In this document: in pieces, positions 52,416-64,000 of the stretch | Layout of the letters: every line of letters begins with the position of its first letter | How positions within the stretch are numbered: the stretch's first letter is position 1 | Source: Planctomycetota bacterium | Lineage (GTDB): Bacteria; Planctomycetota; B15-G4; SIAN01 | NCBI GenBank assembly: GCA_016795285.1 | Contig: JAEUIC010000037.1 | Location: 53,177-117,176, forward strand | Length of the DNA: 64,000 nt | Direction: 5' to 3' | Made by a program: the position numbers and the translations under genes | The notes under the pieces: model-generated | Database searches by the model: none | What the model saw: only the letters and a program-made list of their open reading frames with translations | Told to the model about the DNA's origin: nothing

Positions 52416-52775
52416 GTGCCGATCTTGAAGGAACAGGTCATCGAGGTGATCAAGACGGTCTACGACCCCGAGATCCCGGTCAACATCCACGACCTCGGGC
52501 TGATCTACGACGTCGACGTCGACGGCACCGAGGTGAACGTGGTGATGACGCTCACCTCGCCGAGCTGCCCCTCCGCGCGCGAGATCCCCGCCTCGATCGA
52601 GTCGCGCGTCATGAAGACGCTCGGCGCCGCGAAGTGCCTGGTGCACATCGTCTGGAGCCCGCCGTGGGGCCCGCACCTCATCTCGCCCGCCGGGAAGAAG
52701 ATCCTCGGCATCGGCGACGAGGCGCCGCAGGGCGACCACGGCATGGACGGCGACCTGAATCCGACCGAGCGGTGA
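52416..52775 (+). CDS. SufT-like (MIP18/DUF59) iron-sulfur assembly protein
   Basis: 119 residues, GTG start. VIEVIKTVYDPEIPVNIHDLGLIYDVDVDG and VVMTLTSPSCPSAREIP match DUF59/MIP18 proteins such as SufT, with the conserved Cys51. These help mature Fe-S proteins. The C-terminal VWSPPWGPHLISPAGKKILGIGD is the usual ending. The suf operon itself is not visible. It begins an apparent two-gene unit with a TPR protein 8 bases on. Confidence 0.88.
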   Translation: MPILKEQVIEVIKTVYDPEIPVNIHDLGLIYDVDVDGTEVNVVMTLTSPSCPSAREIPASIESRVMKTLGAAKCLVHIVWSPPWGPHLISPAGKKILGIGDEAPQGDHGMDGDLNPTER

Positions 52776-52783
52776 GCGGCGCC

Positions 52784-53605
52784 ATGGCGGACGTCGCGTT
52801 CGATCTCTACCGCGCCGGCTTGAAGCTCCACCGCGCGAAGGACTACGAGGGGGCGGTGCGCTCGCTCGAGCAGGCGGTCGCCGCCGACGCGACGCTCGCC
52901 GACGCGTGGGAGGCGTTGGGCGTCCTCTACGACAAGCTCGGCCGCGTCGACGACGCCATCAACGCGACGCAGCGCCTGGTCGCCTTGAAGCCCGACGAGG
53001 TGATGGCGCACACCAACCTCTCGCGCTTCTTCATGAAGAAGGGGCTGAAGGAGAAGGCGGAGGAGGAGCAGGGCAAGGCGCGCCTGCTCGGCTGGAAGCA
53101 GGAGCTCGCGAGCGGCGGCGGCCATGGCAGCGAGCTGCAGCAAGCGGCGCCCGCCACCGCCGAGCCGACCACGCCGACGCTCGTGTCGTTCCTCGACGGC
53201 TCCGCCCCCGCCGCGCCGCCGCCGCCGCCGATCGACCCCGCGGTGGCCGCCGCCGCGCTCGCGCGCAAGATCGGGCAGTTCGAGAAGCTGATCGCCCACG
53301 ACGCGAACGACGTGCTGTCGCGCTTCACGCTCGGCCGCGCCTACCTGGAAGCGGGGCGGGCGGCCGACGCCGTCGCGATGCTGGAGCAGGTGCTCGCCCT
53401 CAAGCCCGACTACACCGCGGTCTACGTGGTGCTCGGCGAAGCGTTCGAGAAGGCGGGGAAGCTGGCGCGCGCGTTGAAGACGTGGACGCGCGGCATCGAG
53501 CTCGCGCAGGCGAAGGGCGACCTCCATCCGCGCAACCAGATGCAGGAGCACCTCGCGCGACTGCAGGCGACGCCGCCGGGCGGGCAGCCGCCGCCGATCG
53601 GCTGA
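52784..53605 (+). CDS. Tetratricopeptide-repeat protein
   Basis: 273 residues with two TPR blocks: residues about 5-100 (LYRAGLKLHRAKDYEGAVRSLEQAVAAD, AWEALGVLYDKLGRVDDAINATQRLVALKPD) and about 165-250 (RFTLGRAYLEAGRAADAVAMLEQVLALKPDY, VYVVLGEAFEKAGKLARALKTWTRG). A Pro/Ala linker separates them. TPRs bind protein partners. Position just after the SufT-like gene hints at a scaffold or adaptor in Fe-S maturation, but this is only context. Confidence 0.85.
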   Translation: MADVAFDLYRAGLKLHRAKDYEGAVRSLEQAVAADATLADAWEALGVLYDKLGRVDDAINATQRLVALKPDEVMAHTNLSRFFMKKGLKEKAEEEQGKARLLGWKQELASGGGHGSELQQAAPATAEPTTPTLVSFLDGSAPAAPPPPPIDPAVAAAALARKIGQFEKLIAHDANDVLSRFTLGRAYLEAGRAADAVAMLEQVLALKPDYTAVYVVLGEAFEKAGKLARALKTWTRGIELAQAKGDLHPRNQMQEHLARLQATPPGGQPPPIG

Positions 53606-53663
53606 CGCGGCGCGCGGCACCCGCGGTGGCGTGCGCAGCGGCGCCCGCTGCCGCTCGGAACGA

Positions 53664-54218
53664 TCAGCGCGCCTCGACCGGATAGTGCGCTGCGATCTGC
53701 TGCGCGAAGGCGGTGGCGGCAGCGCGATCGGCCATCACCGAGAGGCGCCGCTCCGGCCGGCCGAAGGCGCGGCCGAGCTGGAAGAACGGCTTCTGCCAGC
53801 CCGGTTGCGCGGCGACGTACTGCTCGCGATCGCGCATCCAGAGGCCGAAGCCCGAGTGCTTGCCGGCGCGCACCCAACCGACCGCCGCGAGCTCCTCCCA
53901 CGCGAAGCTCTCGCCCTTCCCGAGCCGCGGCAGGTAGTGGAGCCCGCGCGCATCGGCCACCAGGATCGGCCGCGGCGCGAGCGCCATCGGGACCATCAGC
54001 GCGAGCAGCACGCCGGCCATGACGACGATCACGATCGGCGCCCAGATCGGCTCGTCGCCCGCCGTCCCGGCGATCTGCTTCGCGAGCAACGTCCCGCCGA
54101 TCGCCAGCAACACGAGCCCGGCGAGCAGCATCACGCCGACCGAGAGCTTCGACGGATAGAGCTCGAGCGGAGGGCCCGCCCCTCGCTCGCTCGCGCCGTC
54201 GCCCGCCGCCGCCTCCAT
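53664..54218 (-). CDS. Two-helix membrane protein with PH-like cytosolic domain
   Basis: 184 residues. Two transmembrane helices at about 25-45 and 62-82, then a domain with ILVADARGLHYLPRLGKGESFAWEELAAVGW, a pattern like bacterial PH-domain membrane proteins. The start is ambiguous: ATG at 54218 is used; a GTG at 54242 would overlap the upstream gene by four bases in the manner usual for this genome. Function unknown; downstream of the cystathionine synthase gene. Confidence 0.65.
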   Translation of the reverse strand: MEAAAGDGASERGAGPPLELYPSKLSVGVMLLAGLVLLAIGGTLLAKQIAGTAGDEPIWAPIVIVVMAGVLLALMVPMALAPRPILVADARGLHYLPRLGKGESFAWEELAAVGWVRAGKHSGFGLWMRDREQYVAAQPGWQKPFFQLGRAFGRPERRLSVMADRAAATAFAQQIAAHYPVEAR

Positions 54219-54238
54219 CGCCAAGCTGCCGCCCCGCC

Positions 54239-55624
<1,386 letters not shown>

Positions 55625-57939
55625 GGATCGCGCTCCGGGGTCGATGAGAGGCGCGACAGTGTAGCGGCGCCCGCAAGGCGATCGCGCCGCGGGCCGCGCG
55701 CGAGGCGCAACGCGTTGGCGACGACCGCCAGCGACGAGGCGGCCATCGCGAGCCCCGCCGCCGCCGGCTCGGGCGCCGTGACCCCGAAGCGGGCGAGCAG
55801 CCCCATCGCCCACGGCAGCGCGACCACGTTGTAGGCGATCGCCAGCGCCACGTTCTGGCGCAGGATGCGCCGCGTCGCGCGCGCGAGTTCGAGCAGCTCC
55901 GCGACCGCGGCCGGGTCGTCGCGCAGCAGCACCACGCCTCCCGCCGCGCGCGCGAGGTCGGTCGCTTGGCGCCCCCCCATCGCGGCGCCGACGCTGGCGC
56001 CCGCCAGCGCCGCCGCATCGTTGAAGCCGTCGCCGACGAAGAGGGTCGGCCCGTGCGCCGACTCGCGCGCCGCGACCACGGCCGCCTTCTCGGCCGGGGT
56101 GCAATCGGCGTGGACCGCCTCGTCGGCGAGGCCGAGCGCACGCGCCACCGCCAGCGCCGCGGGCCGCCGATCGCCGGTCACCAGCGCGACGGCGACGCCA
56201 CTGCGCTGCAACGCCGCCACCGCCGCCGCGGCGCTCGGCCGCAGCCGATCGAGCAGCGGCCACGCGGCGAGCAGCCGACCGTCGACGCTCGCGGCGACGA
56301 GCGACGCATCGTGCGGGAGGTCGGTCGGCAGCGGCGCTACTTCGAGCGCGAAGGCGATGCGGCCGAGCCGCCACTCGCGGCCGCCATGGCGCACGCGCAC
56401 GCCGAGCCCCGCGCGCTCCTCGACGCCGAGCAGGAAGGGTGGCGGCGATGCAACCGCGCCCGCCGGCTCGCGCGCGGCCGCCTCCGCTGCTTCCATCGCG
56501 AGGCGGCGCGCCACGGCCTGCGCGGCCGCGTGGCGACTGCTGCCGGCGAGCGCAGCGAGCAGGCGCCGCTGATCGGACGGCAGCGACTCGCCCGCGGCCG
56601 CGCCGCCGGCGATCGGCAGCGGCGCGCCCGCCGCGAGCGCCCCCTCGGTGAGCGTGCCGGTCTTGTCGAAGAGCACCGAGGTCACCGCCGCCAGCCGCTC
56701 GAGCAGCGCCGTCTCCTTCACCAGCGCACCGCGCAAGAGCGCGCCATTCAGCGCCGCCACCAATGCCGTCGGCGTCGCCAGCGCCAGCGCGCACGGGCAG
56801 GAGATCACCACGGTGGCGAGCGCGCGCCCGACCGCGACGACGACGCCCGCGCCGGAGAGCAGTTGCCCGAGCAGCGTCAGCAGCGAGAGCGCGATCACCA
56901 CCGGCACGAACCACGCCGCGACCCGCTCGGCGAAGGTGACCACCGGCGCGCGTTGCGCCAGCGCGTCGCGCACGAGGCGGCCGATCTGCCCGACCTGCGA
57001 CGCGGCGCCCGACGCCGTCACCGCGATCGTGAGCGGCGCCTGCAGGTTCACCGTCCCGCCCGCGACGGCGGCGCCGGGCGCGACATCGCGCGGCAGCGGC
57101 TCGCCGCGCAGCGTCGCTTCGTCGATCGACGAGGCGCCCTCGCGCACGGTGCCGTCGGCCGGCAGCTTCTCGCCCGCCGCGACGACGACCACGTCGCCGC
57201 GCTGCAGCTCGCTCGCCGCGACCTCCTCGACGACGCCATCGGCGCGACGCCGCCGCGCGCGCGCCGGCAGCAGCTCGAGCAGCTCGTTCAGGTGGGCCGA
57301 GGTGCCGGCCCGCGCGCGCGCCTCGAGCCATTTTCCGACGCTGAGGAACGCGATCAGCCAGACCGCCGCATGGCCGTGGTCGAGCGCCGGCGGCAGCAGT
57401 CGCAGCGCCGCAGCGAACGAGAGGAGCGTCGCCGCCCCGGCCCCGAGCGCGACCAAGAGGTCCATCGTGCCGGTCCGCGCCCGCAGCGCCGCGAGCGCGC
57501 CGCGCAGGAACGGCCGCCCCGGCCCGAGCAACGCCACGACCGCCAGCAACGCGTGGGCGATCGGGGCGTCGTGCGGGACAAAAAGGGACATGCCGGCGAG
57601 CAGAACCGCGACCAGCAGCGCGCGCCGCTGCGCCCGTTCGTGGAGGCGCGCCGCCGTCGCGCCGCTCGCCGCTGCGACGTAGCCCGCCTCCGCCACCGCC
57701 GCTTGCAGCGCCGGCAGCTCGATGCCGCTCCCGGTGACGCGCGCCAGGCCGGCCGCGTAGCTCACCTCGACCTGCGCCACCCCGGCGACGCCGCGCAGCG
57801 CGGCGGTGAGCGTGTCGGCGCACCCGGCGCAGCGCATGCCGGCGATCTCGAGGAGGAGCGTTTCCGCGGGCGCGCTCATGGCGCGGAGGATAGGCGGTTG
57901 CGCCGCTCGCCGATGGAATGGCTCGCGGCAGACGCCACA

Positions 57940-59913
57940 ATGCGCCGCGTGCGCCTCACCTCCGATGCCCGTCTCGCTTTCGGACTGCTGCTGCTCAGCG
58001 TCGCGGCGCTCGGCACCTTCCTCTTCGTCGGCTTCCGGCCGCTGCGTTCGCGCGCGCTGCGCTCGCCGGCCGCCGAACCGCCGCCGATCGCTCCGCTGGC
58101 CGGCACCACCTTCGGCGACGCGACCGACGCGATCGGCCTCTCCGGCTGGCGCCACGAGCTGCAGCACGGCGTGCGCTCGATCCTCGACGCGGTGGCGCCC
58201 GGGATCGGGCTGCTCGATCTCGACCAGGACAGCGACTTGGACCTCGTGCTGCTGACCGGCAGCGCGGCGCCGACCGGCGTCGCGATCCTGCTGAACCAGC
58301 TGGTGCCGAGCGGCAAGGCGCACTTCGTCGACGCGACGGCGGCGTGCGGCATCACCTGGCGCGGGGCGGCGCAGGGCGTCTGCGCCGGCGACATCGACGC
58401 CGACGGCGACCTCGACCTCTTCGTGACCGCGATCGGCGGCAACCTGCTGCTGCAGAGCGAGCTGAACCAGGAGGGCGAGCTCTCCTTCCGCGACGTCACC
58501 GCCGACGCCGGCGTGAGCGGCGGCCGTTGGCACTGGCTCACGACCGACGCCCTCATGCCGCCGACCGCGCGCCCGGGCGGGCCGCCGCCGAGCGTGCCGC
58601 CGGAGCAGGAGCTGCCCGAGTTCTCGACCGGCTGCACCTTCGGCGACATGGACGCCGACGGCGACCTCGACCTCTACGTCGCGAACTACGTCTCCTACTT
58701 CGAGGCGCGCTGGGCGCTCTACAGCGCCGACGAGGCGGACCGCGAGGAGCGGCGCGAGCCGGCGCGCTACAAGCCGCAGATCTTCGAGTCGCAGGACGAC
58801 CGCCTCTACCTGAACGAGGGCGACGGGACGAGCGACGACGACCTGCTCTTCCGCGACGTGAGCCGCGCCGCCGGCATCGACGACGACGACGGCCGCGGCA
58901 TGGGCGCGCTCTTCGTCCGCGTCGACGGCGACGACTACCCCGACATCTACGTGGCCAACGACACCTCCGACAACGTCTTCTTCCACAACGTGAAGGCAGA
59001 GGAGGGCGACCGCAGCGGGCTGCGCCGCCGCTTCGCCGACACCACCGTCGAGTTCGGCCTGAACGACCCGAACTCGGGGATGGGCATCGCGCGCGGCGAT
59101 GCCGACGGCGACGCCGACCTCGACCTGCTCACCACCAACTGGCGGTTCCAGTCGGCCTCGCTCTTCCTCTTCCGCCGCGAGGAGCGCGTCCGCGACGACG
59201 GCAGCCGCTCGCTCGAGCCCTTCTTCGACGAGCGCGGCGACGCGGCGGGGCTCGGCGGCGCCACCTCGCCTTTCGTCGGCTGGGGCTGCCTCTTCTTCGA
59301 CTACGACAACGACGGCGACGAGGACATCTTCATCGGCAACGGCTTCACCAGCCCGCGCCAGAGCCCGCTCGCCTGCTCACCCGAGAAGCCGCTCCTGTTC
59401 CAGAACCTCGGCGCCGGCCGCTTCGCCGACGTGACCGCCTCGGCCGGCAACGCGCTGCTGCGCACCTACTCGGCGCGCGGCGTCGTCGCCGGCGACGTCG
59501 ACCAGGACGGCGACCTCGACCTGCTGCTGGCGCAGAACCACGGCCCGGTCGTCTACCTCGAGAACCGCCTGCCGCACGACGGCCGACCGTCGCTGACGGT
59601 GGCGGTGCGCATCGGCGCGCTGCGGCCGCCGGAGGTCGCGCCGGGCGCGCCGCCGGCCCGCGCGCCGATCCGCGGCGACGCGACCAACGCGCTCGTGGTC
59701 GTCGACGTCGGCGGCAAGAAGCTGGTGCGCGAGCTCGTCTCGGGCGGCTCCTACCTCTCGCAGGGGCCGTTCGAGGCGCACTTCGGGCTCGGCCGCCTGC
59801 CGCGCGCCGACGAGCTGCGCGTGCAGTGGCCGACTCCCCGCGCCCGCAAGCTCCCGCCCGAGGCGAACGTGCCGGCGGGCCGCGTCGCGGTCGAGACGCC
59901 GCTGGAGCGCTGA
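57940..59913 (+). CDS. FG-GAP/VCBS repeat protein with ASPIC/UnbV domain
   Basis: 657 residues. An N-terminal membrane anchor or signal (about 8-28) is followed by FG-GAP/VCBS repeats with calcium-loop sequences DIDADGDLDLFV, DMDADGDLDLYVANY, DGDDYPDIYVANDTSDN, DADGDADLDLLTTN, DYDNDGDEDIFIGNG and DVDQDGDLDLLLAQN. The C-terminus RELVSGGSYLSQGPFEAHFGLG is the ASPIC/UnbV signature. Such CRTAC-like propellers are abundant in Planctomycetota and Acidobacteriota and of unknown function, probably surface adhesion or enzyme scaffolding. Start ATG 57940; ATG 57913 in frame is also possible, neither has a ribosome site. Confidence 0.85.
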   Translation: MRRVRLTSDARLAFGLLLLSVAALGTFLFVGFRPLRSRALRSPAAEPPPIAPLAGTTFGDATDAIGLSGWRHELQHGVRSILDAVAPGIGLLDLDQDSDLDLVLLTGSAAPTGVAILLNQLVPSGKAHFVDATAACGITWRGAAQGVCAGDIDADGDLDLFVTAIGGNLLLQSELNQEGELSFRDVTADAGVSGGRWHWLTTDALMPPTARPGGPPPSVPPEQELPEFSTGCTFGDMDADGDLDLYVANYVSYFEARWALYSADEADREERREPARYKPQIFESQDDRLYLNEGDGTSDDDLLFRDVSRAAGIDDDDGRGMGALFVRVDGDDYPDIYVANDTSDNVFFHNVKAEEGDRSGLRRRFADTTVEFGLNDPNSGMGIARGDADGDADLDLLTTNWRFQSASLFLFRREERVRDDGSRSLEPFFDERGDAAGLGGATSPFVGWGCLFFDYDNDGDEDIFIGNGFTSPRQSPLACSPEKPLLFQNLGAGRFADVTASAGNALLRTYSARGVVAGDVDQDGDLDLLLAQNHGPVVYLENRLPHDGRPSLTVAVRIGALRPPEVAPGAPPARAPIRGDATNALVVVDVGGKKLVRELVSGGSYLSQGPFEAHFGLGRLPRADELRVQWPTPRARKLPPEANVPAGRVAVETPLER

Positions 59914-59914
59914 G

Positions 59915-62406
59915 ATGGAGCCCCGCGTCGGCCGCCTCGGCCTCGACCGCATCCGCAACAAGGTGCTCGCCGTGCTGGTGGCGATGGCGGTGCTGCCGGC
60001 CGTCGCCGTCTCGCTCTACGCGCTGCTCACCACCTCCGACGCCCTCTCCCGGCAGGCGCTGACGCTCATCTCGGAGTCGTGCGTCACCGATGCGCGGCGC
60101 GCCTCCGACCTGCTGACCGGCGTCGAGCAGCAGCTCGCCGCGCTGGTCAAGGAGACCAACGACCCGACCCAGCTGCTGCGCCACTTCGTCGCCAACGAGG
60201 CGACGCAGGAGCGCGGCGAGCGCGGCACCATCGACGAGGCGAAGTGGAACGCGGTGCAGCGCGACCTCAACTCGGTCGACCAGAAGCTGCGCCGCCTCCT
60301 CGAGCAGCAGCCGACCTGCCTGCTGGCGCTGGTCAGCTCGCCCGGCTTCGGCGCGGCCGAGGGCACCCCGATCCTCTGGGTCGCGCGCGAGGCGGGGCGC
60401 GGCCGGATGCGGAGCCTGGTGACGCGCGACGCCGACGGCTACTTGCGGCCGTTGCCGCCGCCCGAGGACCCGCTGCTCGAGCCGCTCGCCGCCGCCTTCA
60501 GCGCCGTGCGCGACCAGCATCCCGAGCGCGACCTGCTGCGCGCGACCGTCGCTCGCCCGGCACCTGACGGCGACGACGCCATCGAGCTGTTCGCCGCGCG
60601 CGTGCAGAGCGCGCAGGGGACCGAGTACGGCTGGATCTTCCTGCTCCATTCGTGGCGCCTCGTGCTGCGCGAGCTCCACGCCCACGAGCCGGCCGCCGAG
60701 GCCGCCGCCAACCTGCTGTCGGTCTTCGAGGCGCGCAAGCTGACGCCGCTCGCCACGTCGCAACCGGGCCGCTTCGTCACCTTGCCCGAGGAGTTCGACC
60801 TGCGCGACCACGCGCGCTCGCTGCACGCCAACGCGGCGCTCTTCGAGAGCGGCGAGGTGGTGGCGTTCGCGCCGCTGCTGCCGCGCGGCGACGACGCCGA
60901 CCTCGCCTACGTGCTGGCGAGCGAGCGACCGGCGAGCGGGCTGCTCGCCAACGTCCGCGGCTTCCAGGTGGTCTTCACCGGCGTGCTCGCGGCGGCGCTG
61001 CTGCTCGCCACGCTGGTCGGCCTCTGGTTCGCGCGCCGCCTCACCCGGCCGCTCGAAGTGCTGCGCGACGGCGCGATCCGCATCGGCCGCGGCGAGCTCT
61101 CGCAGGCGATCGAGGTGGCGACCGGCGACGAGGCGGAGGAGCTCGCGCGGCAGTTCAACGCGATGGCCGGCGAGCTGCGCAGCCTCTACGCCGGCATGGA
61201 GAAGACGATCGCCGAGCGGACCGAGCAGCTGCAGAAGGCGCTCGACGGCCTGCGCGAGGCGCACGACCGCATCGTCGACTCGGAGAAGCGCTACTCCGAC
61301 ATCGTCGAGAACGCCTCCGACCTGATCCAGGTGACCGACGCGCAAGGGTTGATCGTCTCGGCGAACCGCCGCCAGGCGGAGCGTCTCGGCGTGCCGGCGC
61401 CGGAGCTGCGCGGCCTCTCGTTCTTCGACCTCGTCGCGCCCGATGCGCGCGCCGCGACTCGCCGCGCCTTCGAGCAGGTGCTGACCGGCGGCACGCTGCG
61501 CTCGTTCGACTCGGAGCTGAAGGGACGCGGCGACGCCCCCTCCTTCCCGGTCGAGATCTCGGCGACGCCGGTGGTCGAGGGCGGCAAGGCGGTCGGCGTG
61601 CGGGCGATCCTGCGCGACGTGAGCGAGCGGAAGGCGATGGAGGCGCGCCTCATCAAGGCGGAGCGCCTCTCCTCCGTCGGCGCGCTCGCCGCCGGCGTCG
61701 CCCACGAGATCAACAACCCGATGGGCATCATCACGATGTTCGCCCAGCGGACGCTCGAACGCGCGAAGAAGGGCGAGCTCGACGTGGCGAAGCTCGAGAA
61801 GATCGTCGAGCAGGGCAAGCGGGTCGCCGCCATCACGCGCAACCTGCTCGACTTCGCGCGCGCCGCCCCCACCCGCTTCGCGCCGTTCGAGATCGGCGAC
61901 GTCGTGCAGAGCACCTGCGCGCTGGTCGCCGACCGGGTGACCATGGCGTCGATCACGCTGGCGCAGGAGATCGCTCCCGGCCTGCCGCCGGTCTTCGGCA
62001 ACGGCCAGCAGATCGGGCAGGTCCTCCTCAACCTGCTGCTGAACGCGATCTCGGCACTCGGCAAGGAGGGGCGCATCACGGTGCGCGCCGAGTCGATCGC
62101 GGCTGGCCGGCTGCCCGGCGGCGGCCGCGCGCTGAAGGTCACCGTCGAGGACGACGGGCCCGGCATCCCGCCCGAGGCGCTGCCCCACCTCTTCGAGCCG
62201 TTCTTCACCACCAAGGCGCCCGGCGAGGGGACCGGGCTCGGCCTCTCGGTCTCGTGGGGCATCGTGAAGGACCATCACGGCGCGATCTTTGCCCGCAACC
62301 GCTCCGAAGGTGGGGCCTGTTTCGAGGTCGAATTGCCCCTCGAGGCGGCGGCCGGCGCCGAAGACGAGGCGAAGCGTCCCAACGACGCCGAGAAGAGAGG
62401 GAGCTG

Positions 62407-62407
<1 letters not shown>
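59915..62407 (+). CDS. Membrane sensor histidine kinase (HAMP-PAS-HisKA-HATPase)
   Basis: 830 residues. Transmembrane helix 15-37, large extracytoplasmic sensor (about 40-345), second helix about 352-372, HAMP (about 373-425), coiled coil, PAS (about 455-570, YSDIVENASDLIQVTDAQGLIVSANRR), HisKA with His597 (GVAHEINNPMG), N-box LNLLLNAISA, G1 VEDDGPGIPPEA, F-box and G2 GEGTGLGLSVSWGIV. Partner of the NtrC-type regulator that follows with a TGATG overlap. The ATG has GGAG seven bases upstream and begins two bases after the ASPIC gene stop. Confidence 0.95.
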
Positions 62408-63804
<1,397 letters not shown>

Positions 63805-63806
63805 TT

Positions 63807-63863
63807 GGGGCGAAACGTCTCACCGCGGGTGCGTTGGGACGTTTCGACCGCACCCTTCGCCCC
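63807..63863 (+). terminator. Overlapping inverted repeats after the regulator gene
   Basis: Three stems overlap: CGAAACGTC/GACGTTTCG (63811-63819, 63838-63846), GGGTGCG/CGCACCC (63827-63833, 63849-63855) and GGGGCGAA/TTCGCCCC (63807-63814, 63856-63863). The first excludes the other two. The set begins at the stop codon, so it may act as terminator for the kinase-regulator transcript. Confidence 0.5.
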
Positions 63864-63970
63864 TCCGCCCCACGGCGCCGCCGCCGGAGTCATCCGCAAC
63901 CGGCTGCGCTGCAAGGGTTTGCGCGTCCAGGAAAGAAGTTGGGACAGCCGGTCGGAGGGTTGGGACGCGA

Positions 63971-63986
63971 CGGCACACGCGTTGCA
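63971..63986 (+). promoter_or_regulatory. Sigma-54 (-24/-12) promoter
   Basis: CGGCACACGCGTTGCA has GG at 63972-63973 and GC at 63984-63985 with exactly ten bases between, matching the TGGCAC-N5-TTGCW consensus except for the first base. It reads out of the window on the plus strand, directly downstream of an NtrC-type gene. Two further TTGGGAC words (63939-63945, 63960-63966) lie just upstream and could belong to a binding site. Confidence 0.65.
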
Positions 63987-64000
63987 CTGGTTCGAGCGGA

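Overview
This 64 kb window is very GC-rich, gene-dense bacterial chromosome. Genes are packed into short operons with many 4-base ATGA/GTGA start-stop overlaps and frequent GTG/TTG starts. The gene set suggests a Gram-negative, aerobic, free-living organism of the Planctomycetota or a similarly complex phylum (Myxococcota and Acidobacteriota are the alternatives). The evidence is secreted propeller proteins, an ASPIC/UnbV FG-GAP protein, a DUF5916/CBM9-like protein, HEAT-repeat M1 peptidase, several sigma-54 regulators, and a secreted-protein C-terminal module of the kind I associate with planctomycete proteins. This assignment is inference. I saw no rRNA, tRNA, CRISPR array, phage or transposase.

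Layout. 0-5 kb (minus strand): adenylosuccinate lyase, VanZ-like protein, RsbW-like ATPase, nadC, a ComEA-like HhH protein and an unknown protein with an Asn/Gly/His linker. 5.3-13.9 kb (plus): an overlapping operon of esterase, histidine kinase with an inserted four-cysteine module, sigma-54 response regulator, secreted alpha/beta hydrolase and a large secreted protein. 14.2-15.5 kb: two paralogous small secreted Cys/His proteins and a zinc-finger anti-sigma-like protein, ending in a 165-base imperfect palindrome. 15.7-23.9 kb (minus): a ten-gene operon for a CoA-thioester route of an aromatic (probably amino-aromatic) acid, with a kynureninase-like PLP enzyme. 24-30 kb (minus): DUF4861-like lipoprotein, queF, M1 peptidase with HEAT repeats, coiled-coil membrane protein. 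30-31 kb (plus): a BCP-type peroxiredoxin whose peroxidatic cysteine codon is TGA, followed by a good bacterial SECIS hairpin, so very probably a selenoprotein; then a DUF2200 protein. 31-40 kb: PHP/DUF3604 protein, rhodanese, SGNH-like hydrolase, ALDH7-type dehydrogenase, membrane protein, secreted propeller. 40-48.6 kb (plus): acetyl-CoA synthetase, mini PQQ propeller, poly-Gly lipoprotein, SPFH-GYF_2 protein with a zinc-ribbon partner, methyltransferase. 48.6-57.9 kb (mixed): DUF5916 protein, low-molecular-weight phosphatase, SufT-like protein, TPR protein, cystathionine beta-synthase type enzyme, copper P-type ATPase. 57.9-64 kb (plus): ASPIC/UnbV protein, then a PAS histidine kinase and NtrC-type regulator, followed by a near-consensus sigma-54 promoter at the window edge.

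The strongest candidates for a second look are the selenocysteine peroxiredoxin, the aminobenzoyl-CoA-like operon with added kynureninase-like and creatininase-like enzymes, the kinase with a Cys4 insertion in its ATP lid, the long palindrome at 15.6 kb, and several short tandem-repeat tracts placed at a stop codon or in a 5' leader.
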